Origin: Parabacteroides goldsteinii DSM 19448 = WAL 12034
GTDB lineage: Bacteria > Bacteroidota > Bacteroidia > Bacteroidales > Tannerellaceae
NCBI RefSeq assembly: GCF_000969835.1
Contig: NZ_KQ033913.1
Span: 1,441,716 to 1,505,715, forward strand
DNA: 64,000 nucleotides
Direction of reading: 5' to 3'
Position 1 is the stretch's first letter. Every line of letters begins with the position of its first letter. Positions 57,667 to 64,000 of this stretch are shown one piece after another. The notes under the pieces are model-generated. The model was not told the origin of the DNA. It saw only the letters and a list, made by a program, of their open reading frames with translations, and ran no database searches. The position numbers were made by a program, and so were the translations under genes.

Positions 57667-58446
57667 TTATTCAGCGGCGATCTTTGAGGGCGTTTTACCG
57701 TAAAATAATTTAAACTCATAATATGATTTTTCGGATTTTATTAATTTAATTGAAGGATCAATCTTTAAAAGATTCTGAAAACGAACAATTCGGCAAAAAG
57801 ACTTGGCTGTATCTCCTATGTAAAAATTAAAAAGTCGTTGTAAATGACGACTACTTATTCCACCATTCAAATCTTTCTCAATAATAATCGATCCTTTGCT
57901 TTTTAAAATAGTTTCTAATGCACAGAAAAATCTATTATCAAAAGGTTTTTCTATTTTATTAATATGCTTAATAAAATAGATATTGAGTTCATCGCACAAA
58001 TCCTGAAGGCATAAGCATCTATCTTTCGATTGTTGAATTACATTGTATATACGAGGTTGCACGGTATTTAAACGTTCGTAATGGTTGCTTAATTCTGACG
58101 CATCTATATTAAATAGTAATGGAAATATACCCGGAAGAAACCGTATTCCGAAATAATTGAATTCTTTATCAATGCCAATCTTCACAAAAGAATTGCAGTA
58201 CCCCATTATATATGTTTCATCATAATTTGTACAATTAAAAACGATATCAATACACCCATCAGCAACTACACGATAATTGTATATATCATCTAGTGGCTTA
58301 ATAGTCTTTAGATTCCAATAACAATAAATAAAGTCTTGTAGTTGTGCGTCAGGTGGCAACTCAATATATGAGACCTCGCCATTAGTACCTATTACTGCTG
58401 GCTGTACTGGAGTGTACAGGCTTCTTATGTTATATTCCAATTTCAA
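57667..58446 (-). CDS. AraC-family regulator (DUF6597 type) with internal deletion in HTH 2, TTG start
   Basis: 259 residues, beginning at a TTG codon (58446; a stop lies just upstream). N-terminal DUF6597 domain (GEVSYIELPPDAQLQDFIYCYW, VADGCIDIVF). First HTH region is GISSRHLQRLFNFYIGDTAKSFCRIVRF. Then SEKSYYEFKLFYGKTPSK: relatives, as recalled, have about 14 more residues (FFD.GYYDQAHFIK) between these parts, which hold the second recognition helix. The frame is kept. DNA binding is probably lost. It may be a decaying gene; the TTG start also fits. Confidence 0.65.
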   Translation of the reverse strand: MKLEYNIRSLYTPVQPAVIGTNGEVSYIELPPDAQLQDFIYCYWNLKTIKPLDDIYNYRVVADGCIDIVFNCTNYDETYIMGYCNSFVKIGIDKEFNYFGIRFLPGIFPLLFNIDASELSNHYERLNTVQPRIYNVIQQSKDRCLCLQDLCDELNIYFIKHINKIEKPFDNRFFCALETILKSKGSIIIEKDLNGGISSRHLQRLFNFYIGDTAKSFCRIVRFQNLLKIDPSIKLIKSEKSYYEFKLFYGKTPSKIAAE

Positions 58447-58830
58447 ATTACGAGTGCTAACTTAGATTATTACTTTATCAACTTTATATATCGGCTACCT
58501 CTCACTATGAATCAAAAGCTGACATAGCTTTAAAATATTCGGTGTAGAAATCTATGCATTCCTTTACTTTATTTGTATGGAACGTAATTGAAAGGTCTTT
58601 GAACTTCATGCTGACTACATTTATAAATTGTTGCAATATAGTAAAATTTGGAGTGTGCTCATGGTATTTATCATGAAGATTTAAGTGTTATTTGGGAAAC
58701 TAGCTCGTAGAGACAGTAGTGGTTTTATTATGCCATCCTTGGACAGTTTTGAAAACGGCTCCTGATTCTTCTTTCATTTGCCGATGAAAGTTAGATCAAC
58801 ACGTTTTATAAACCTTTTAAAATTGAAAGT
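58447..58830. other. 384-nt gap in the island, no gene seen
   Basis: AT-rich, with only the presumed upstream region of the HTH remnant. No clear promoter or repeat was recognised. Confidence 0.5.
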
Positions 58831-58980
58831 ATGGAAGTAGTAACCATTGAAAAGAGAACCTTTTCGTATGTCTGCGAACGGTTCACTGAGTTTGCCAAAC
58901 GAATAGAAAGTTTGTGCAGCACTCATACCCAGAAAGTAGAAAACTGGCTGGATAGTCAGGAAGTGTGCCTGTTGTTAGGC
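58831..58980 (+). pseudogene. Truncated HTH (excisionase-like) gene of a conjugative element
   Basis: MEVVTIEKRTFSYVCERF and WLDSQEVCLLL are the N-terminus of the helix-turn-helix protein found in many Bacteroidota mobile elements next to the integrase. The expected LNISPRTLQ.. continuation is lost. From about 58978 the open frame (to 59043) is just the antisense of the integrase. Confidence 0.7.
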
Positions 58981-59498
58981 AAAGCATCGAACTTAGAAAT
59001 AAAATTAGCTTCCAAGTTGTTTAGAGCAATATCCGATAGCTGATATTCTTTCTTAATGAATTCCTCCAAATATCGGGTAGTGGTTTCATACCGTTGAACG
59101 GTTTTACTAACAAAGTCTTTGCCGATCAGCTTACGACTTTGTTCGTTGTGTTCTCTGAATACTTGCAAAAGGGTTTTGCTTTCTTCATCCACACCATAAT
59201 ACAGTTTTCTCACAAGATCAACGGTGATAACCTTGTCGGAAGTTTCCAGTTCCCTATAAATTTGGTGTATGCGTGAGCGTGTGATTTCTAAGTAGTGGTT
59301 CAGTTCCACCGACATACGGTCTTTTCCTTTTGAATTCTCTTTTGCTTGATTCCATAGGTTTACGGGACAACTTCTTTTGATAGAAATATCTACCATACAG
59401 CCATTTACAGTGATTCTCATGCACACGGGTGCTTCTCCGTTCTTTAATAATTTGCCTTTCTTAATGAAGAACAATACAGAAAATGATTTTCGAGCCAT
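58956..59498 (-). pseudogene. Truncated tyrosine-recombinase integrase
   Basis: 180-codon frame of which about 172 are genuine: the arm-binding N-terminus (MARKSFSVLFFIKKGKLLKNGEAPV, then MRITVNG) and the SAM-like core-binding domain (TLLQVFREHNEQSRKLIGK, RYETTTRYLEEFIKKEY). It ends in the core-binding domain (SKFDA, then unrelated LPNN..). All catalytic Arg/His/Tyr residues are missing. It points away from the tRNA-Lys gene, 242 nt from it, as in an element integrated there. Confidence 0.85.
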
Positions 59499-59589
59499 TT
59501 TTACATCGTTTTTAAAGTTACAAAACTATGTATTCTCTTCCAAAGTAAGTCTATGCAAAAGACTATGAATCAGTGAGAAACGTGCAAAT

Positions 59590-59626
59590 TCGTGGGACTT
59601 TTTTGAACTAAATTTTAGTCCCACGA
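59590..59626. repeat. 10-bp inverted repeat upstream of the integrase
   Basis: TCGTGGGACT (59590-59599) and its complement AGTCCCACGA (59617-59626) with a 17-nt loop. It may be a regulatory or arm-type site of the recombinase. Confidence 0.6.
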
Positions 59627-59683
59627 TTTATCCACCGATAATATGCTTGAAACGGCTATTTTCTGCTACCTGCCAAAAAAAAG

Positions 59684-59716
59684 AAATCCCTGATAATATC
59701 TGATTATCAGGGATTT
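59684..59716 (-). terminator. tRNA-Lys terminator
   Basis: Fourteen-base perfect arms (59684-59697, 59703-59716), 5-nt loop, and a T-tract of the minus transcript after TTTC (59674-59682). Confidence 0.85.
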
Positions 59717-59740
59717 GCTTGATTTTTCTTGTTGTTTCAG

Positions 59741-59813
59741 TGATCCGCCTGGGGTTCGAACCCAGGACCCCATCCTTAAAAGGGATGTGCTCTACCTGCT
59801 GAGCTAGCGAATC
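59741..59813 (-). tRNA. tRNA-Lys (anticodon UUU)
   Basis: The 73-nt minus-strand gene folds with a 7-bp acceptor (GATTCGC/GCGGATC, one G-T pair), D arm GCTC/GAGC, anticodon stem CATCC/GGATG with loop CTTTTAA (anticodon TTT), T arm CTGGG/CCCAG with TTCGAAC, and discriminator A. CCA is not encoded. It has a promoter (59844-59875) and terminator, and is the attachment site of the island remnant. Confidence 0.96.
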
Positions 59814-59843
59814 ATCCGGTGCGTTACCTCTGTAATGCGGGTG

Positions 59844-59875
59844 CAAAGATAGAAGGTTGTTTTTTATTATGCAAA
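59844..59875 (-). promoter_or_regulatory. Promoter of tRNA-Lys
   Basis: Minus-strand TTTG (59872-59875), 20 nt, then TATCTTTG (59844-59851). The transcript would start about 20 nt before the tRNA. Confidence 0.7.
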
Positions 59876-59948
59876 TATTCCAATGACTTTTTTGAATATT
59901 TTTTCACCTAACAAACGAAACACATTGGCTCACTGCACATAACAGGAA

Positions 59949-60026
59949 CTAGATTTTTTCAGGTATCACCTCCACATATTCGCCATTGACTAATACTGTT
60001 ACTGGCCGTTGTGCATCACTACTCAT
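59949..60026 (-). CDS. Possible 25-aa small protein
   Basis: MSSDAQRPVTVLVNGEYVEV, then IPEKI and a stop. The hydrophobic/charged alternation could be a genuine beta-hairpin or a remnant of a larger gene. No promoter or family was recognised. Confidence 0.2.
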   Translation of the reverse strand: MSSDAQRPVTVLVNGEYVEVIPEKI

Positions 60027-60106
60027 AAAAAAGGCACAAAAAAGACAGAATGGGTATATGAAGAATACAATACCACCATAGATTTTAGAATCTGAAGATA
60101 TTTATG

Positions 60107-60114
60107 TAAGTTTG
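60107..60114 (+). promoter_or_regulatory. -7 box for ettA
   Basis: TAAGTTTG, 37 nt before ATG 60152. Confidence 0.6.
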
Positions 60115-60151
60115 TCCTGGAAAAAAAATTACAAAATACATTCTTAAAAAT

Positions 60152-61840
60152 ATGGCAGACGACAAGAAAATTATTTTCTCGATGGTAGGCGTGAGCAAAA
60201 CTTTCCCGCCGCAGAAACAAGTACTGAAAAATATTTATCTGTCTTTCTTTTATGGAGCCAAGATCGGTATCATCGGTCTGAACGGTTCCGGTAAATCTAC
60301 GTTGCTAAAGATCATCGCCGGCATTGAAAAGGAATACCAGGGAGAAGTGGTCTTCTCACCCGGCTATTCGGTAGGTTACCTGGAACAGGACCCGAAACTG
60401 GAACCGGGCAAAACCGTAAAGGAGATCGTACAGGAAGGAGTACAGGAAATCGTTGATACATTAAAAGAATACGAAGAGGTAAACGAAAAGTTCGGCGATC
60501 CCGAAGTGCTGGAAGACCCGGACAAGATGGATGCGCTGATCGCCCGTCAGGCCGAATTGCAGGATAAGATCGACGCGACCGACGCCTGGAATCTTGACAG
60601 CCGCCTCGAACGTGCAATGGATGCCCTGCGCTGCCCGCCTGAAGACCAGATCGTGGATACGCTGTCCGGAGGCGAGCGCCGCCGTGTAGCTCTTTGCCGT
60701 CTGTTACTTCAACAGCCGGACGTGTTGCTGCTTGATGAGCCGACCAACCACCTGGATGCCGAGTCTATCGACTGGCTGGAACAACATTTGCAGCAGTATG
60801 CCGGAACAGTCATCTGTATCACACACGACCGTTACTTCCTTGATCACGTGGCCGGTTGGATTCTTGAACTCGACCGTGGCGAAGGTATTCCCTGGAAAGG
60901 TAATTACTCTTCCTGGCTGGATCAGAAGACTAAGAAAATGGCTCAGGAAGAAAAGCAGGCCAGCAAACGCCGCAAGACGTTGGAACGCGAGCTGGAATGG
61001 ATCAACATGGCTCCGAAAGCCCGCCAGGCTAAAGGTAAAGCTCGTCTGAACTCTTACGAAGCCTTGCTGAATGAAGACCAGAAAGAGCGCGAATCCAAAC
61101 TGGAAATCTTTATCCCGAACGGCCCCCGTCTGGGTAACAAGGTGATCGAAGCGCAACATGTAGCCAAGGCATTCGGTGAAAAACTATTGTTCGATGACCT
61201 GAACTTCATGCTTCCTCCAAACGGCATCGTGGGTGTGATCGGTCCGAACGGTGCAGGTAAAACAACACTGTTCAAGATGATCATGGGCATGGAAAGCATC
61301 GACAAAGGTACGTTCGAAGTGGGTGAAACCGTAAAAGTAGGTTATGCCGACCAGACACATAAAGACATCGACCCGAATAAAACAGTTTACCAGGTTGTTT
61401 CCGGCGGACAGGAATTTATCCGCGTAGGAGGAAAAGAGATCAACTCGCGTGCTTACTTGTCACGTTTCAATTTTGCAGGAGCCGACCAGGAAAAACTTTG
61501 CGGCGTCTTGTCAGGTGGAGAACGTAACCGCCTGCACCTTGCCATCACACTGAAGGCCGAAGCCAATGTGCTGTTGCTCGACGAACCGACCAACGACATC
61601 GACGTGAACACGCTACGTGCCCTGGAAGAAGGTCTGGAGAACTTCGCCGGATGCGCCGTTGTCGTTTCGCACGACCGCTGGTTCCTCGACCGTATCTGTA
61701 CACATATCCTGTCGTTCGAAGGCGATTCGAATGTGGTCTTCTATGAAGGAACTTATTCCGAATACGAAGAATACAAACGCAAACAGGGTGGCGACACTGA
61801 ACCTAAGCGTGTACGTTATCGCAAACTTATTGTTGACTAA
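60152..61840 (+). CDS. ettA: Energy-dependent translational throttle protein (ABC-F)
   Basis: ABC-F ATPase that binds the ribosomal E site and gates the first elongation step according to ATP/ADP. It has no membrane part. ABC1: Walker A GLNGSGKST, signature LSGGERRR, Walker B VLLLDEPTNHLD. A linker with the P-site tRNA-interaction motif follows (coiled coil about residues 245-305). ABC2: GPNGAGKTT, LSGGERNR, VLLLDEPTNDID. Length 562 is close to E. coli EttA (555). It starts at ATG 60152. Confidence 0.96.
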   Translation: MADDKKIIFSMVGVSKTFPPQKQVLKNIYLSFFYGAKIGIIGLNGSGKSTLLKIIAGIEKEYQGEVVFSPGYSVGYLEQDPKLEPGKTVKEIVQEGVQEIVDTLKEYEEVNEKFGDPEVLEDPDKMDALIARQAELQDKIDATDAWNLDSRLERAMDALRCPPEDQIVDTLSGGERRRVALCRLLLQQPDVLLLDEPTNHLDAESIDWLEQHLQQYAGTVICITHDRYFLDHVAGWILELDRGEGIPWKGNYSSWLDQKTKKMAQEEKQASKRRKTLERELEWINMAPKARQAKGKARLNSYEALLNEDQKERESKLEIFIPNGPRLGNKVIEAQHVAKAFGEKLLFDDLNFMLPPNGIVGVIGPNGAGKTTLFKMIMGMESIDKGTFEVGETVKVGYADQTHKDIDPNKTVYQVVSGGQEFIRVGGKEINSRAYLSRFNFAGADQEKLCGVLSGGERNRLHLAITLKAEANVLLLDEPTNDIDVNTLRALEEGLENFAGCAVVVSHDRWFLDRICTHILSFEGDSNVVFYEGTYSEYEEYKRKQGGDTEPKRVRYRKLIVD

Positions 61841-61874
61841 TTACTATTTTATTATTCATAATTCATTTAGAACC

Positions 61875-62528
61875 ATGAAAAAAAGAATGCTCTGCATGGC
61901 GGCCATAGCCGCAGCATTTTTGTGCTTCGGAAGCGACGCAAATGCACAGAAGACAACCAAGTTATTCAACGGAAAAGACCTGTCAAACTGGAACTTTGTC
62001 GTTGACAAAAATTCCGTTCCGCCTGAACAGGTTTATTCCGTAAGCGACGGTGTGATCAAGATCAAAGGCCAGCCTTTCGGTTATATGTACACGAAAGAAA
62101 AGTACGATAACTACAAGCTGCACGTGGAATGGCGCTGGCCAAACGGTGACCAGAATGCGAACAGTGGTATTTTCCTATTGATCGCCGATCCGAAGAATCC
62201 GTTCCCGAACGGAATAGAATGTAACCTGATGCTGGGTAATGCGGGCGACTTTGTCCTTCTGGGCGGCTCCGACCTGATGCAATACCAGGGCAAGCCGGGT
62301 GAACCCCGTCCTGGTTTCCCGGTGGTAAAAAAGAACGCTCCGAGCAGCGAAAAGCCTGCCGGCGAATGGAACGAGGCCAACATCTATGTGAAAGACGGAA
62401 AGATCAACGTCTACATCAACGGCGTTTATCAGAACACCGGATGGAACAAGCAGAAAGACGGTTATATCGGCTTGCAGAGCGAAGGTAAGGAAGTGGAGTT
62501 CCGCAACGTGACGATCACTCCCTGGTAA
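61875..62528 (+). CDS. DUF1080 (3-keto-disaccharide hydrolase-type) exported protein
   Basis: 217 residues with a signal peptide (MKKRMLCMAAIAAAFLCFG, ANA-Q). It is a concanavalin-like beta-sandwich of the DUF1080 family, recently linked to 3-keto-glycoside hydrolysis: LFNGKDLSNWNFVVD, YDNYKLHVEWRWPNGD, NSGIFLLIADPKNPFPNGIE and GYIGLQSEGKEVEFRNVTITPW. ATG 61875 is chosen; the open frame upstream overlaps ettA. It is followed by a strong terminator. Periplasmic sugar processing is likely; the substrate is not known. Confidence 0.92.
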   Translation: MKKRMLCMAAIAAAFLCFGSDANAQKTTKLFNGKDLSNWNFVVDKNSVPPEQVYSVSDGVIKIKGQPFGYMYTKEKYDNYKLHVEWRWPNGDQNANSGIFLLIADPKNPFPNGIECNLMLGNAGDFVLLGGSDLMQYQGKPGEPRPGFPVVKKNAPSSEKPAGEWNEANIYVKDGKINVYINGVYQNTGWNKQKDGYIGLQSEGKEVEFRNVTITPW

Positions 62529-62561
62529 AATCATAATAAATCAGATTATCTGATGACGCGG

Positions 62562-62603
62562 AAGGCGGCTGCCTGGAAGATTCTAATCTCCGGCAGCCGC
62601 CTT
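62562..62603 (+). terminator. Strong rho-independent terminator after the DUF1080 gene
   Basis: Twelve-base perfect GC-rich arms (AAGGCGGCTGCC at 62562-62573; 62592-62603), followed by a T-rich tail (tttataattttttttc). Confidence 0.9.
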
Positions 62604-62666
62604 TTATAATTTTTTTTCACTTAACCTATCCCGTTTCTTTTTGTTGTATGTAAATCAACAATAAAA

Positions 62667-64000
62667 ATGAACGTCAAAATGAAACGGCACAAAACTTTAT
62701 ACATTTTCCTGCTCTTATTATTCCTGCACACAACGGCAAACGCCCAACTGCAAAAAGTAATCAAGGATATTTTCTCGACCGATACGGCTCTGACGCATAC
62801 CGACTCGTCCGCCATACAAAAGACAGACGCCGCCTTCAAACTGAAAGCCGGGCAAATCCAGAAACTGGATTCGTTACACCAGGAAACAGTTGCACAATTA
62901 AGGGGTAGCAAACTCCATGAAAATTGGTGGGAAACGGGAAAACACGCCCTCTATTTCATGCTGGTGCTGCTGGGCCAATACCTGCTGTTCCGCCTTTCTT
63001 CCTGGCTCTACCAAAAAGCCAAAGCACGCATCCAACAACTGAAAGACACCAAGTTAAAACCAATCTCCATCCAGAACTACGAGTTACTGGATACGCAAAA
63101 ACAGGTAAAACTGCTGGTTTTTATGGCAAGCATCATACGCTACCTGCTGCTGTTCATCCTGCTGGTACTGACGATCCCGATCCTCTTCTCGATCTTCCCG
63201 CAGACCAAAGAACTTGCTTACAAGATCGCTTATTACATCTGGAACCCGGTAAAAAGCATCCTGGTAGGTATTCTGGATTATATCCCCAACCTGTTCACAA
63301 TCATTGTGATCTGCCTGACTATAAAATATATTATCCGGGGAATCCGTTACCTGGCAACGGAAATAGATGCGGGAAGGTTGAAGATTAACGGTTTTTATGC
63401 GGACTGGGCGATGCCGACCTACCATATCGTCCGATTCCTGCTGTATGCGTTTATGATCGCTATGATTTATCCTTATTTGCCGGGCGCCAATTCGGGCGTG
63501 TTCCAGGGAGTATCGGTCTTTGTCGGACTGATTGTTTCATTGGGGTCGAGTACGGTGATCGGAAATATTATTGCCGGATTCGTTATCACTTATATGCGCG
63601 CTTTCAAACAAGGCGACCGCATAAAACTGAACGATACGGTGGGAAATGTGATCGAAAAGACAGCTTTCGTCACCCGCCTCCGCACGATAAAGAACGAGAT
63701 CGTGACGATACCGAACTCATTCATCATGTCTTCACAGACAGTAAATTACAGTTCGTCGGCAAGAAGTTACGGACTTATCATCCATTCCGAAGTGACGATC
63801 GGCTATGACACGCCGTGGCGGCAAGTGCACCAGCTTTTGATCGATGCAGCCAAGGCAACGTCCGGAGTGATGCCTGAACCGGCTCCTTTCGTCCTCGAAA
63901 CGTCCCTGAGCGACTTCTACCCCGTTTATCAGATCAACGCTTATATTCAGGATGCGGACAAGATGACAAGCATCTATTCGGACCTGCATCAGAATATCCA
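62667..64000 (+). CDS. MscS-family mechanosensitive channel, C-terminus cut by window edge
   Basis: Open frame from ATG 62667 (MNVKMKRHKTLY; alternative ATG 62679) to the end, about 444 codons and incomplete. A signal-like or helix segment (LYIFLLLLFLHTTANAQ) starts a periplasmic coiled region, and then several membrane helices come (YFMLVLLGQYLLF; YLLLFILLVLTIPILFS; NLFTIIVICLTIKYI). The MscS core is IVSLGSSTVIGNIIAGFVITY (pore helix), then FKQGDRIKLNDTVGNV and TIKNEIVTIPNSFIM, the beta domain. It is a larger MscS-like protein. Confidence 0.9.
   Translation, partial: MNVKMKRHKTLYIFLLLLFLHTTANAQLQKVIKDIFSTDTALTHTDSSAIQKTDAAFKLKAGQIQKLDSLHQETVAQLRGSKLHENWWETGKHALYFMLVLLGQYLLFRLSSWLYQKAKARIQQLKDTKLKPISIQNYELLDTQKQVKLLVFMASIIRYLLLFILLVLTIPILFSIFPQTKELAYKIAYYIWNPVKSILVGILDYIPNLFTIIVICLTIKYIIRGIRYLATEIDAGRLKINGFYADWAMPTYHIVRFLLYAFMIAMIYPYLPGANSGVFQGVSVFVGLIVSLGSSTVIGNIIAGFVITYMRAFKQGDRIKLNDTVGNVIEKTAFVTRLRTIKNEIVTIPNSFIMSSQTVNYSSSARSYGLIIHSEVTIGYDTPWRQVHQLLIDAAKATSGVMPEPAPFVLETSLSDFYPVYQINAYIQDADKMTSIYSDLHQNI

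Larger units (their letters stand above)
59815..60151. other. Divergent gap between tRNA-Lys and ettA
   Basis: It holds the tRNA promoter (minus) and the ettA -7 box (plus, 60107-60114). It also has a 25-codon minus-strand frame (59949-60026, MSSDAQRPVTVLVNGEYVEV..) that looks protein-like but has no clear promoter. Confidence 0.5.

Overview
The window looks like chromosome of a gut Bacteroidota, most probably Parabacteroides or a close Bacteroidales relative. The evidence is the recurring Bacteroidota -7 box TAnnTTTG (often with TTTG about 19 nt upstream), the lack of Shine-Dalgarno-led starts, marker families (PCMD, DUF6913, DUF6463, six-bladed propeller lipoprotein, DUF1080) and a sulfatase-maturing enzyme very close to Bacteroides ChuR. 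The genus is an inference; no rRNA is present.

Layout. 1-4117: minus-strand operon of two SGNH hydrolases and an MBOAT acyltransferase (cut by the window edge), probably an envelope O-acylation module. 4158-6174: sucCD. 6369-8670: an unknown protein and a periplasmic amidase. 8870-12971: radical-SAM sulfatase maturase followed by a TldD/TldE pair. 13048-16150: copper module (CopA, HMA chaperone, haemolysin III-like protein). 16356-20499: YhcH, an AraC regulator and a two-receiver hybrid kinase. 20562-27017: tripartite RND efflux operon with a divergent AraC regulator. 27033-30413: glycyl radical enzyme and activase whose active-site residues match trans-4-hydroxy-L-proline dehydratase, divergent from an acyl-CoA synthetase. 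32893-36355: dapA, DUF6913, ligA. 36368-44162: a sulfation operon (CysQ, SLC13 permease, CysC, CysD, CysN, sulfotransferase, PCMD protein) that makes PAPS, uses it and clears PAP, with no reductive branch. 44298-54284: DUF362, MsrB, DUF4272, Gfo/Idh, three AraC regulators, a propeller lipoprotein, a Vat-like acetyltransferase and small proteins.

54714-59813 is a decayed integrative element at the 3' end of tRNA-Lys(UUU). The tRNA 3' end plus its terminator is duplicated about 5 kb away. Between the copies lie a truncated integrase, a truncated HTH gene, a chimeric pair of gene fragments, an AraC regulator with an internal deletion, a tandem-SH3 protein and an unrecognised protein with a C-terminal pattern like class II aminoacyl-tRNA synthetases. 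60152-64000: ettA, a DUF1080 protein and the start of an MscS channel.

The most notable points are the sulfation operon (resembling the Bacteroides steroid-sulfonation cluster), the tRNA-Lys island with its synthetase-like protein, a TldD carrying an export signal while its partner TldE has none, and several palindromic or tandem 22-nt intergenic repeats. All calls come from reading sequence and recalled family knowledge; no database search was run.
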